Assembly: GCA_964510315.1 (NCBI GenBank)
Contig: CAZEAP010000016.1
Coordinates: forward strand, 14,289 to 78,288
From: CAZEAP01 sp964510315
Lineage (GTDB): Bacteria; Planctomycetota; Brocadiia; SM23-32
Length of the DNA: 64,000 nucleotides
Direction: 5' to 3'
Part shown: in pieces, positions 50,635 to 59,321 of the stretch
Layout: each line of letters begins with the position of its first letter
How positions within the stretch are numbered: the first letter of the stretch is position 1
Position numbers and translations under genes: made by a program
The notes under the pieces: generated by a model
What the model was told of the DNA's origin: nothing
The model's input: the letters and a program-made list of their open reading frames with translations, nothing else
Databases searched by the model: none

Positions 50635-51121
50635 GAGAGGAACCGTCCTGGAGGTCTGCCTGTCCTCCCGCAAGGGAGAACCCAAGAAGCCCATCGGGCA
50701 GGGGCGCCTCGTGCAGGACCACGGCCTGGAGGGCGACGCCCACGCCGGCACCGAACGCCAGGTGAGCCTGCTGTGCGAAGAAAGCGCCGAGAAGATACGC
50801 CGCAAGGGTCTGGACGTCGGCCCCGGCGATTTCGCCGAAAACATCCTGTTGGGCGGGCTCAGCCCGGAGCAGTTCCGGCCCGGGGTGCGGCTGCGCATTC
50901 TGGGCACCGCCTCCGGGGCCGGCGCGTTGCTGGAGGTCACCCAGATCGGCAAAGAGTGCCACGAGGACTGTGCCATAAAGGAGCAGACCGGCGAGTGCGT
51001 GATGCCGCGGGAGGGCGTCTTCGCCCGGGTCGTCGAGGGGGGCGTCGTGTGCGCCGGTAATGCCGTGGAGCTGCTCCCGCCGGGAGCCGGTCCGAGGGCC
51101 TCCGGGAGGTCGAGCAAGTGA
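50627..51121 (+). CDS. MOSC-domain protein
   Basis: A 164-residue MOSC protein, of the type that handles sulfur or mature molybdenum cofactor. It has HGLEGDAHAGTERQVSLL, GPGDFAENILLGGL and a Cys in IGKECHEDCAIKEQTGECVM, all typical. It lies in a tight moaC-MOSC-mogA run and overlaps both neighbours (8 bp and 4 bp). The substrate is not known. Confidence 0.9.
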   Translation: MDERGTVLEVCLSSRKGEPKKPIGQGRLVQDHGLEGDAHAGTERQVSLLCEESAEKIRRKGLDVGPGDFAENILLGGLSPEQFRPGVRLRILGTASGAGALLEVTQIGKECHEDCAIKEQTGECVMPREGVFARVVEGGVVCAGNAVELLPPGAGPRASGRSSK

Positions 51122-51618
51122 AGTTCAACGCCGCCGTACTGGTTACAAGCGATCGGATACACCGTGGTGAGGAGGAGGACACCAGCGGGCGGAGCGCCGC
51201 GGAACTGCTGCGGGACCGCGCCGAGGTCCTGGAAGTGCGGGTCGTGCCCGACGAACAGGACCTCATAGAGGCAGCCCTTCGGGAGTGGAGCGACCGGGGC
51301 GTGGGGCTGATCCTCACGGTCGGCGGCACGGGCCTGGGGCCGCGGGACGTGACCCCCGAGGCCACCAGCGCGGTGATCGAGCGCGAGACGCCGGGCATCA
51401 GCACCGCCCTGCTGGTGCGCGGACTGGAGGACACGCCGAAGGCCATGCTCTCCCGGGCCGTCAGCGGGACCCGTGGGAGCAGCCTGATCGTCAACCTGCC
51501 CGGTAGCACGGCGGCCGTCCGCCAGCTCGTGCCCTTCCTGCTGGAGGCCGTTCCCCACGGGCTGGAGGTCATCTCCGGCACGCCCGAGCAATACGGTCCT
51601 GAGGGAGAGAAACCATGA
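51118..51618 (+). CDS. mogA: Molybdopterin adenylyltransferase (MogA/MoaB-like)
   Basis: A 166-residue protein that adenylates molybdopterin before metal insertion. TVGGTGLGPRDVTPEAT and GSSLIVNLPGS are the family signature; AVLVTSDRIHRGEEEDTSG starts the fold. GTG 51118 overlaps the MOSC stop (GTGA) and its own stop overlaps the panC start (ATGA). MoaB is an alternative name for close relatives. Confidence 0.9.
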   Translation: MKFNAAVLVTSDRIHRGEEEDTSGRSAAELLRDRAEVLEVRVVPDEQDLIEAALREWSDRGVGLILTVGGTGLGPRDVTPEATSAVIERETPGISTALLVRGLEDTPKAMLSRAVSGTRGSSLIVNLPGSTAAVRQLVPFLLEAVPHGLEVISGTPEQYGPEGEKP

Positions 51619-52478
51619 CGCTCAAGCGCACGGCGGAGCCCGAGGAGGCCAGGCGCATTGTTGAGGGCTGGCAGGGGGAAGGTTTGACGGTGGGCTTCGT
51701 GCCCACCATGGGCGCCCTCCACGAGGGACACCTCAGCCTGGTTCGGACGTCCGTGGAGGAGTGCGACCGCACCGTGGTGAGCATTTACGTCAACCCCACC
51801 CAGTTCGGGCCGGAGGAAGACCTCGAGGAGTACCCCCGCCGGCTGGAGGAGGACTGCCGGACTGCAGAGCACAACGGCGCCGACATGGTCTTCCACCCCA
51901 CCGACGCGAACATGTACCCGGAGCGCTTCTGCACCTACGTGGTCCAGGAGGGCCTGACCGAGGTGCTGGAGGGCGAGTTCCGGCCCACCCATTTCCGGGG
52001 CGTGCTGACCATCGTCTGCAAGCTGCTCAACAGCGTGCCCGCCGACCGGGCCTATTTCGGGCGGAAGGACTTCCAGCAGACCGTGGTGGTCCGGCGGATG
52101 GTCCGCGATCTGAACGTGCCGGTCGAGATCCGCATCCTGCCCACGATCAGGGAAAAGGACGGCCTGGCCGTCAGCTCGCGGAACGAGTACCTCAGCCCCG
52201 AGGAGCGCCGCCAGGCGGTCTGCCTCCATCGGGCGCTCCGGGAGGCCCGCCGGCTCTACGAGGCCGGCGAGACCGACCCCGAAGCCCTGCGCGACGCCAT
52301 GAGCCAGATCATCAAAGCCGCCCCCCTGGCGGCGGCCGAATACGCGGAAATCGTTGACGAGCGGACCCTGGAGACGCCCGAGAAAGCCACCGACCGGGCC
52401 GTGGCCGTGCTGGCCGTGCGCGTCGGCGACACCAGGCTCATCGACAACATGCCCCTCGGCCGGCAGGAGGCCGTATGA
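51615..52478 (+). CDS. panC: Pantothenate synthetase
   Basis: A 287-residue enzyme that joins pantoate and beta-alanine using ATP. The signatures are FVPTMGALHEGHLSLV (HxGH nucleotide site), VSIYVNPTQFGPEEDLEEYP, YFGRKDFQQTVVVRRM and LPTIREKDGLAVSSRNEYLS (KMSKS-like). Standard length. It is translationally coupled to mogA by ATGA. Another pan gene is not in the window. Confidence 0.97.
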   Translation: MTLKRTAEPEEARRIVEGWQGEGLTVGFVPTMGALHEGHLSLVRTSVEECDRTVVSIYVNPTQFGPEEDLEEYPRRLEEDCRTAEHNGADMVFHPTDANMYPERFCTYVVQEGLTEVLEGEFRPTHFRGVLTIVCKLLNSVPADRAYFGRKDFQQTVVVRRMVRDLNVPVEIRILPTIREKDGLAVSSRNEYLSPEERRQAVCLHRALREARRLYEAGETDPEALRDAMSQIIKAAPLAAAEYAEIVDERTLETPEKATDRAVAVLAVRVGDTRLIDNMPLGRQEAV

Positions 52479-52512
52479 GCCCCCCGGCGCAAAGAGGAAA
52501 GGCGGACGCCGT

Positions 52513-53514
52513 ATGCATCCCTACCTGATAGAGATTCCTCTGCCGGGCGGGCGGACCTTCCCGGTGGCGTCCTACGGTTTCATGATCCTCTGCGGGTTCC
52601 TGCTGTGCCTGTGGCTCCTTCAGCGGCGAGGCCGACGGATGGGCATCGATCCGGTGGCCCTCTTCGACACGGCCGTCCTCGGCCTGATCGGCGGAATCGT
52701 CGGCGCGCGGGCGTTCTACGTCGTCCACTACTGGGAGTTTTTCGCCGATCAACCCATCCACATCCTGTTCCTGCACGAGGGCGGTCTGTCGTTCTTCGGC
52801 GGCCTCATGGGGGGCATCGCGGGCCTGCTGGGAAGCATCTGGAAGAAGGGCCTGCCCCTCCGCGCCACGCTGGACCTGGGGGCGAGCCTCCTGCCGTTGG
52901 GCCACGCGGTCGGTCGAATGGGGTGCTTCCTGAACGGCTGCTGTTTCGGGAAGGTCACCGACGGCCCGCTGGGCGTCCGTTTCCCCGGCCTCTTGCGGGA
53001 GGGCTCCTCCCTCAACCCCATGCTGAACCTCGGGGAGAAGACGCTGGTCGGGCCACCGGTGTTCCGACACCAGGTGCTGGAAGGCTGGCCGCTGGACTTC
53101 CTGAGCCGGTCGGGCGGATGGAGCGACGCTTTCGTCAAGGAATTCCGCGCCGCCACCGAAGTGATCAACAACCGCTACCACCTGCTGGTGCAGCGCCACT
53201 GGACGCTCCCCGTCCATCCCACGCAGCTCTACGCCGTCGGCTACAACCTTGCCATCTTCGCCCTGCTGAGCTACCTGCTGCGCCGCCGCTGGCGTCCGGG
53301 CCAGGTCGGCTGGTGCTACCTGATGCTCTACGGGACGGCACGCTACTGGAACGAGTTCTTCCGGGCCGACACCGCCCGGCTCGATGCGCTGGGGGGGTTG
53401 ACGCTGTTCCAGGGACTGGCCATCGCCGGGATCCTCTTCGGCGCGGCCATGTTCATCGACACCATGCGCCGCCCGCCGGTTCCGGTGCCCGAGCCTTACG
53501 CGGCCCCCGATTAG
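52513..53514 (+). CDS. lgt: Prolipoprotein diacylglyceryl transferase
   Basis: A 333-residue multi-pass inner-membrane enzyme that attaches diacylglycerol to the lipobox Cys of pre-lipoproteins, so it acts on the lipoproteins near the start of this window. Signatures are HEGGLSFFGGLMGG, GRMGCFLNGCCFG and HPTQLY. Residues about 165-225 form an insertion that is longer than in E. coli. ATG 52513 follows AAAGAGGAAAGG. It lies 34 bp after panC. Confidence 0.95.
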   Translation: MHPYLIEIPLPGGRTFPVASYGFMILCGFLLCLWLLQRRGRRMGIDPVALFDTAVLGLIGGIVGARAFYVVHYWEFFADQPIHILFLHEGGLSFFGGLMGGIAGLLGSIWKKGLPLRATLDLGASLLPLGHAVGRMGCFLNGCCFGKVTDGPLGVRFPGLLREGSSLNPMLNLGEKTLVGPPVFRHQVLEGWPLDFLSRSGGWSDAFVKEFRAATEVINNRYHLLVQRHWTLPVHPTQLYAVGYNLAIFALLSYLLRRRWRPGQVGWCYLMLYGTARYWNEFFRADTARLDALGGLTLFQGLAIAGILFGAAMFIDTMRRPPVPVPEPYAAPD

Positions 53515-53754
53515 CGGGACGGCGAGGGAACCGCGGTAAGCACGAAGCTTTTGCGCCTCGGGCGGGCAAGCATCCGTGTTGATCAGTGTCTTCTCCTGTT
53601 TGATTCTGCGGCTTTCGCGGGGAAGCTGGGAATCGCGCACAGACGCAGACACTTGCCGGGTCTAATCCCTTTTCGTCATCCGTGTCCATCCGCGTGCATC
53701 CGCGGCAAAGGCCGTTTCCCGGCGGCGGCGAAGGTGCCCAAGGCCCGGGCTGCG
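53515..53754. repeat. Short ATCCGTGT-type repeats upstream of apgM
   Basis: ATCCGTGTTGATCAGTGTC (from about 53572), followed at 53677-53708 by three spaced ATCCG units (ATCCGTGTCC, ATCCGCGTGC, ATCCGCGGCA) in 10-bp phase. Similar TCCGTGT motifs lie at 46638 and 46663. No gene is seen in this gap. Confidence 0.6.
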
Positions 53755-53783
53755 TTGACAGCATCGGTGGGCCGCCCTATAGT
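53755..53783 (+). promoter_or_regulatory. Promoter of the apgM-mtnA operon
   Basis: A perfect TTGACA (53755-53760), a 17-nt spacer and TATAGT (53778-53783) lie about 37 nt before ATG 53820. Confidence 0.75.
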
Positions 53784-53819
53784 TATCTTCTGCATACTCA
53801 ATGGAGGCTGAACCTGGAG

Positions 53820-55040
53820 ATGAACGCACTGGAGCTGGCAGAGGAGTTGGTCAAGCGCGGGGAAATCGAGGGCAATAAGCTCATCCTGCTCGTGCTGGAC
53901 GGCGTGGGGGACATCCGGCATCCGGACAACCACTACTCCACGCCCCTGGAAGACGCCGACACGCCGAACCTGGACGAGCTGGCCTCCCGAAGCGCCGTCG
54001 GGCGCATCATCCCGGTGGACTACGGCATAACGCCGGGCAGCGGGCCGGCCCACCTGGGTCTGTTCGGCTACGACCCCCGCCGGGTGGAAATCGGTCGGGG
54101 GGTGCTCGAAGTGGTCGGCATGGGGATGGAGTTGCGCCAGGGCGACCTGGCGGCCCGCGCCAACGCCTGCACCGTCCAGGACGGCGTCGTGGTCGACCGG
54201 CGGGCGGGCCGCCCCGAGACCGAAGTTACCGCCAAAGCCGTACAGACCCTCCAGGAGGAGATCGGCCGTATCGACGACGTCGAACTCATCATGCAGGCGG
54301 GGAAAGGCCACCGGTTCGGCATCATACTTCGCGGCCCGGGGCTGGTTGGGGGCATCACAGACACCGACCCCCACGAGGACAACGAGCCGATACAGGAGAG
54401 CCGGGCGGAGAACCCGGAGCAGCAGAAAACCGCCGAAATCGTCAACGAACTACAGCAGAGGGCGCTGCAGGTCCTGGAGGGCGGAGACCCCATCAGCGGG
54501 ATTATCATGCGCGGCGTCTCCGGCCTTCCCGGCATCGCCGGCATCCAGGACCGCTTCGGGCTCCGCTGCGGCGCCATCGCCACCTATCCCATGTATCGGG
54601 GCCTGGCTTCACTGGTCGGGATGGACCTGCTGGAAACCGGGCAGTCCGTGGAGGAGGAGTTCCGCACGTGCCTGGACCGGTGGGAGGATTACGACTACTT
54701 CTTCATCCACGTGAAGGCCCCCGACGAGGCGGGCGAGGACGGGGCGCACGAGCGCAAGGTCCGGGCCATCGAGGCGGTGGACCCCGCGCTGCCCATTTTG
54801 CTGGAGGGCGGGCCGGAGGTGCTGGCGCTGACCGGCGACCATTCCACGCCCTGTCCGATGCAGCTCCATAGCTGGCACCCGGTGCCGCTGCTTCTGAATT
54901 CGCCCCGCTGTGCGGCGGACCGCGTGCCGGCCTTCAACGAGCAGGAGTGCAACTCCGGCAGCCTCGGGATATTCCGCGCCATGTACCTGCTGCCCCTCAT
55001 GCTGGCCAACGCCGGGCTGTTGGACAAGTACGGGGCCTGA
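53820..55040 (+). CDS. apgM: 2,3-bisphosphoglycerate-independent phosphoglycerate mutase (archaeal-type ApgM)
   Basis: A 406-residue glycolytic enzyme of the alkaline-phosphatase superfamily. It shows LILLVLDGVGDIRHP (first metal site), GITPGSGPAHLGLFGYDP (catalytic Ser region), FIHVKAPDEAGEDG and LTGDHSTPCPMQLHSWHPVP (second metal site). This ApgM form is common in archaea and found in some bacteria in place of GpmI. GGAGG lies 12 nt upstream of ATG 53820, somewhat far. mtnA follows after 29 bp. Confidence 0.92.
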   Translation: MNALELAEELVKRGEIEGNKLILLVLDGVGDIRHPDNHYSTPLEDADTPNLDELASRSAVGRIIPVDYGITPGSGPAHLGLFGYDPRRVEIGRGVLEVVGMGMELRQGDLAARANACTVQDGVVVDRRAGRPETEVTAKAVQTLQEEIGRIDDVELIMQAGKGHRFGIILRGPGLVGGITDTDPHEDNEPIQESRAENPEQQKTAEIVNELQQRALQVLEGGDPISGIIMRGVSGLPGIAGIQDRFGLRCGAIATYPMYRGLASLVGMDLLETGQSVEEEFRTCLDRWEDYDYFFIHVKAPDEAGEDGAHERKVRAIEAVDPALPILLEGGPEVLALTGDHSTPCPMQLHSWHPVPLLLNSPRCAADRVPAFNEQECNSGSLGIFRAMYLLPLMLANAGLLDKYGA

Positions 55041-55069
55041 CGCTGTGAAGACCACGAGGAGGCCGAATA

Positions 55070-56131
55070 ATGCCTGTTGAAACCATCCGCTGGGTCGACG
55101 GGCTGGAAGGCTGCGTCGAGCTGATCGACCAGACGCGGCTGCCCGGCGAGTTCACCTACGTCCAGTGCAACACCCCGGAGGAGATGTGGGAGGCGATAAA
55201 GGTGCTGCGGGTCCGCGGCGCCCCCGCCATCGGCATCGCCGGTGCCATGGGGCTGGTCCTGGGCATACGGGACTCACAAGCCGAGGACTTCGAGACCTTC
55301 ATGCGGGAACTCCGCGGGGTAAAGGAATACCTGGAGACCAGCCGGCCCACCGCCGTGAACCTGTTCTGGGCCCTCGACCGGATGGAGAAGGTCGCCGAGG
55401 AAAACGCTCAACTGCCCATCCCCGAACTGAAAGAGCGATTGCTCCAGGAGGCCGGGCAGATACTGGAGGAGGACCGCCGAACCTGCCGCCGCATCGGCCG
55501 GAACGGCGCCGAGCTGCTGGAGGACGGCGACACCATTCTGACCCACTGCAACGCCGGCGGTCTGGCCACGGCGGACTACGGCACGGCGCTGGCGGTGCTG
55601 TTCGCCGCCGCCGAGGCGGGCAAGGAGGTCTCCGCCTACGCCGACGAAACCCGGCCTCTGCTTCAGGGCGCCCGGCTGACAACCTGGGAGCTGCAGCAGG
55701 CGGGAATCCCGGTCACCCTCATCTGCGACGACATGGCCGCTCACGTGATGAAACAGGGGAAGGTGGACGCCGTGATCGTGGGCGCCGACCGCATCGCCGC
55801 CAACGGAGACGTGGCCAACAAGGTGGGCACCTACGGCCTCAGCGTCCTGGCCCGCCACCACGGCATACCTTTCTACGTGGCCGCTCCGGCCTCGACCTTC
55901 GACCTGTCCCTGGAGAGCGGCGAGGAGATACCCATCGAGGAGCGCGACCCGGAGGAGGTGACCTGCTGGGGCGGGCACCGCACAGCGCCCGAGGGAATTG
56001 ATGTCTACACCCCCGCCTTCGACGTCAGCCCGGCGGAGAACGTCGCGGCGATCATCACCGAACGAGGCGTCATCCGCAGGCCGGACCAGGATAAGATTGC
56101 CGACCTGATCGGGGGCGAGGAGAACGCCTGA
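55070..56131 (+). CDS. mtnA: S-methyl-5-thioribose-1-phosphate isomerase
   Basis: A 353-residue enzyme of the methionine salvage pathway, related to eIF2B. Catalytic Cys is in THCNAGGLATADYGTALAVL and Asp in IVGADRIAANGDVANKVGTY; RGAPAIGIAGAMGL is the substrate-binding loop. GAGGAGG precedes the ATG. Standard length. No other mtn gene is here; some lineages use MtnA homologues as ribose-1,5-bisphosphate isomerase. Confidence 0.93.
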   Translation: MPVETIRWVDGLEGCVELIDQTRLPGEFTYVQCNTPEEMWEAIKVLRVRGAPAIGIAGAMGLVLGIRDSQAEDFETFMRELRGVKEYLETSRPTAVNLFWALDRMEKVAEENAQLPIPELKERLLQEAGQILEEDRRTCRRIGRNGAELLEDGDTILTHCNAGGLATADYGTALAVLFAAAEAGKEVSAYADETRPLLQGARLTTWELQQAGIPVTLICDDMAAHVMKQGKVDAVIVGADRIAANGDVANKVGTYGLSVLARHHGIPFYVAAPASTFDLSLESGEEIPIEERDPEEVTCWGGHRTAPEGIDVYTPAFDVSPAENVAAIITERGVIRRPDQDKIADLIGGEENA

Positions 56132-56155
56132 CGATAGCCCGGGAAGGGGCGCGCC

Positions 56156-56704
56156 ATGACCGAGCGAGCGAGCGACGGGGAGAGGCCCACCTGGGACGAG
56201 TACTTCATGCGCATCGCCCACGAGGTGGCCAGGCGGTCAACCTGCCTGCGGCGGCAGGTCGGGGCGGTCGTGGTGATGCACAAGAGGATCCTCGCCACCG
56301 GTTACAACGGTGCCCCCAGCGGCCTGCCCCATTGCGAGGAGGCAGGCTGCCTGCGGACCGAGCTGAACGTCCCCAGCGGCGAGAGACACGAACTCTGTCG
56401 CGGGCTGCATGCGGAAATGAACGGCCTCCTGCAGGGCGCCCGCTACGGCATCCGAATGGAAGGCGCCACCCTGTACAGCACGCACGTGCCCTGCAGCCTG
56501 TGCTCGAAGATGATCATCAACACCGGGATTGTGCGGGTCGTGGCCGCAGTGGCCTACCCGGACAGCTTCGCCCGGGGGATGCTGCGCAAGGCGGGGGTGC
56601 GGCTTGACGTGCTGCCCCCGTCCGACGAGGAGCCCGCCGGGGGGGAAACCGGCTCGGATCAATCCGATCAGGCCAGCCTTGACTTGAGGGAGAGCGCGCA
56701 GTGA
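56156..56704 (+). CDS. dCMP/cytidine deaminase-family protein (ComEB-like)
   Basis: A 182-residue zinc deaminase. The zinc site is HAEMN (His and proton-relay Glu) and PCSLCSKMI (two Cys). The N-terminus DEYFMRIAHEVARRSTCLRR matches dCMP deaminases, which produce dUMP for thymidylate synthesis. The last about 25 residues are an acidic tail. It overlaps the next gene by 4 bp. Confidence 0.9.
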   Translation: MTERASDGERPTWDEYFMRIAHEVARRSTCLRRQVGAVVVMHKRILATGYNGAPSGLPHCEEAGCLRTELNVPSGERHELCRGLHAEMNGLLQGARYGIRMEGATLYSTHVPCSLCSKMIINTGIVRVVAAVAYPDSFARGMLRKAGVRLDVLPPSDEEPAGGETGSDQSDQASLDLRESAQ

Positions 56705-57828
56705 GCGAGCCCCTCCGGCTGAACTTCCCAGGCGTCTCCCACGTGGGCCCCGGGGCCGTCGAACGACTCGGTCCGGAGGCCGCCGCGCTGGGTTCACTGG
56801 CCCTGCTGGTCACGGGGCGGCACGCCCTCCGCGAGGCGGGTATCACCGGCAGGCTCGTGGAACTGCTGGAGGACGGCGACGTGGAGGTGGTTCTGTTCGA
56901 GGAAGTCCCGCCCGAGCCGGACCTGGCCGCCGTCAACGCCGCCCGAGAGAGGATAACCGAGGAGGGCTGCGACCTGGTGGTGGAGGCCGGCGGCGGCAGC
57001 GCGATGGACGTGGGCAAGGTGGCCGCCGCCCTGGCCGGGGAACACGCCCCCACCGCCGAGTTCCACCGGGGCCGGGAAGTGCGACGGCCCGGCCTGCCGC
57101 ACGTCGCCGTGGCCACAACCGCCGGCACCGGCGCCGAGGTCACCCGCAACGGTGTCATCAGCGACCCCGACGGGCGGCTGAAGAAGAGCATCCGCGGGGA
57201 CGGCGTCATGCCCACGGTCTCCATCACCGATCCGGAACTGACGGTGAGCTGCCCGCCGGAGGTCACCGCCGTTAGCGGGATGGACGCCCTGGTCCAGGCG
57301 GTCGAGTCCTTCTTCAGCGTGCACGCCGTCCCGACAACCATGGCACTCTCGTTGGGAGCGGTAAGGCTGATCACCCCCGCCCTTCCGGAGGCCTTCGAGG
57401 ACGGAGAGGACCTCGTAGCGCGGGCCGCGATGGCCGAGGGCAGCTACATGGCCGGGCTCGCCCTCGGGAGCGCGCGGCTGGGCGCGGTGCACGGGCTGGC
57501 CCATCCGGTGGGGCTCTGCTACGACCTGCCCCACGGGGTGGTGTGCGGCGCTCTGATGCCCCCCGTGCTGGAACGAAACGCCGCCGCTGAGCCCGCCCGC
57601 TACGAGGAGCTGCGCGATGCCATGGGCGGCGACCCCATCCGTATGCTGGAAGCGATGCTCGACGAGCTGGACCTCCCCCAGGCCCTCGGTCCCTACCCGG
57701 GCGAGGAGTGGCGGCGAATCATCCTCGACTACGCCCTCGGCAGCGGCTCCAGCGCCGCAAACCCCGTCCCCGTGGACGAGGAGTTCGTGCTCTCCATTCT
57801 GCGGGACGTGGCCACCGACGGGCAGTGA
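56701..57828 (+). CDS. Iron-containing alcohol dehydrogenase-family protein
   Basis: A 375-residue type III (Fe-dependent) dehydrogenase. EAGGGSAMDVGKVAAAL binds NAD(P); metal ligands are Asp and His residues near AVHGLAHPVGLCYDLPHG. GTG 56701 overlaps the preceding stop. The first 15 residues (LRLNFPGVSHVGPGAVERLG) fit the family start. The substrate is unknown; it is part of the apgM-mtnA run, which might hint at a salvage pathway, but that is speculation. Confidence 0.88.
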   Translation: MSEPLRLNFPGVSHVGPGAVERLGPEAAALGSLALLVTGRHALREAGITGRLVELLEDGDVEVVLFEEVPPEPDLAAVNAARERITEEGCDLVVEAGGGSAMDVGKVAAALAGEHAPTAEFHRGREVRRPGLPHVAVATTAGTGAEVTRNGVISDPDGRLKKSIRGDGVMPTVSITDPELTVSCPPEVTAVSGMDALVQAVESFFSVHAVPTTMALSLGAVRLITPALPEAFEDGEDLVARAAMAEGSYMAGLALGSARLGAVHGLAHPVGLCYDLPHGVVCGALMPPVLERNAAAEPARYEELRDAMGGDPIRMLEAMLDELDLPQALGPYPGEEWRRIILDYALGSGSSAANPVPVDEEFVLSILRDVATDGQ

Positions 57829-57849
57829 CGCGGGCCGTCCATGCCCCTC

Positions 57850-59136
57850 TCAACTCCCCAGCGCCTGGTCCAGGTCCGTGATGATGTCGCGGGCGTCCTC
57901 GATGCCGATCGAGAGCCGGATGAAGTCGGGGGTCACGCCCGTCTGGCGCTGCTCCTCCTCGGAGAGCTGCTGGTGGGTGGTGCTGGCGGGGTGGATCGCC
58001 AGTGTTCCGGCGTCCCCGATGTTGGCCAGGTGACTGATCAGCTTCAGGTTATTGATGAACCGTTTGCCGGCCTCCAGGCCGCCCTTGACGCCGAAGCCCA
58101 CCAGCCCGCCGAAGCCGCCTTCCAGGTAGGCCCTTGCCGTCTCGTGGGTGGGGTGGTCGGAAAGGCCGGGGTAGGTGACCCAGCCGACCTCGGGGTGGTC
58201 CTCCAGGAATCGGGCGACCTCCATGGCATTCTCGCAGTGCTTCCGCATTCGCAGCGGCAGCGTTTTGATGCCCTCGAGGATGAGGAACGAGTTCATCGGG
58301 CTGATGCAGCCGCCCAGGTCGCGCAGCAGATGGACGCGCGCCTTGGTGAGGTAGGCCGCTTCGCCGAACTCAGCGACGTACCGGATGCCGTGGTAGCTGG
58401 GGTCCGGCTCGACCAGCTCCGGGAACAAACCGCTGCCCTCCCAGTCGAAAGCGCCGCCGCCCACGACGATCCCACCGATGCTGTTGCCGTGACCGGCCAG
58501 GTATTTCGTCAGGGAGTGTACGGCCACGTCGGCGCCGTGCTCCAGCGGCCGGCAGAGCCACGGCGTGGCCACCGTGTTGTCCACCATCAGGGGAAGACCG
58601 CGGGAGTGGGCGACTTCGGCCAGGCCCTCGAAATCGGGGACGGAGAGCCGCGGGTTGCCGATCGTTTCGGTGTAGAAAAGCCGGGTGCGCTCGGTGACGG
58701 CGGCCTCGAAGTCCTCCGGATCGTCGCTGTCGGTGAAGGTTACGTCGATGCCGAACTTCCGGGGGAAGGTGTGGCTGAAAAGGGTGTAGGTGCCGCCGTA
58801 GAGACCGCTGGAGGAGACGATCTGGTCGCCTTCGCCCAGGATGGTCAGGCAGGCGGCGTTGATGGCGGCCATGCCGCTTGAGAAGGCGACGGACCCCACA
58901 CCGCCCTCCAGTGCGGCCACCCGCTTCTCCAGCACCTCGGTGGTCGGGTTCATGATCCTCGTGTAGATGTAGCCGGGCTCCTCGAGGGCGAACAGGCGGG
59001 CGGCGTGCTCGGTGTCCTCGAACAGGTAGGAAGTGGTCTGGTGAATGGGCACGGCCCGGGAGTGGGTGTCGCTATCCGGGCTGTGGCCGGCGTGGATCGC
59101 GGCGGTGTCGAAATGCTGCTCTGATTGCTCGGACAT
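57850..59136 (-). CDS. metY: O-acetylhomoserine sulfhydrylase/aminocarboxypropyltransferase
   Basis: A 428-residue PLP enzyme of the Cys/Met metabolism family, forming homocysteine from O-acetylhomoserine and sulfide. The PLP Lys is in SLTKYLAGHGNSIGG; further signatures are PIHQTTSYLFEDTEHAARLF, YTRIMNPTTEVLEKRVAALE and VDNTVATPWLCRPLEHGAD, with the characteristic MetY insertion (GSGLFPELVEPDPSYHGIRY). ATG 59136 has GGGAG 8-12 nt before it; the frame is open upstream, but without family likeness. It converges on the alcohol dehydrogenase gene with 21 bp between stops. Confidence 0.95.
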   Translation of the reverse strand: MSEQSEQHFDTAAIHAGHSPDSDTHSRAVPIHQTTSYLFEDTEHAARLFALEEPGYIYTRIMNPTTEVLEKRVAALEGGVGSVAFSSGMAAINAACLTILGEGDQIVSSSGLYGGTYTLFSHTFPRKFGIDVTFTDSDDPEDFEAAVTERTRLFYTETIGNPRLSVPDFEGLAEVAHSRGLPLMVDNTVATPWLCRPLEHGADVAVHSLTKYLAGHGNSIGGIVVGGGAFDWEGSGLFPELVEPDPSYHGIRYVAEFGEAAYLTKARVHLLRDLGGCISPMNSFLILEGIKTLPLRMRKHCENAMEVARFLEDHPEVGWVTYPGLSDHPTHETARAYLEGGFGGLVGFGVKGGLEAGKRFINNLKLISHLANIGDAGTLAIHPASTTHQQLSEEEQRQTGVTPDFIRLSIGIEDARDIITDLDQALGS

Positions 59137-59321
59137 GTGCAGGGCTCCCTGATGGTTGCGATCGGAATACGAAGGTGGCGCAGTCGGCTGCGTGGATGTG
59201 CGGCACACCCCCCTTTTGGGCGGGCCGCCGAAATGATAAAATGCCCGCGCCGCACCGGGTATGATGCGCCGTGGCGTTCTGATTGTCAAACTCCTGGCTT
59301 AGCCGGAGCTTGTGAAAGCCG

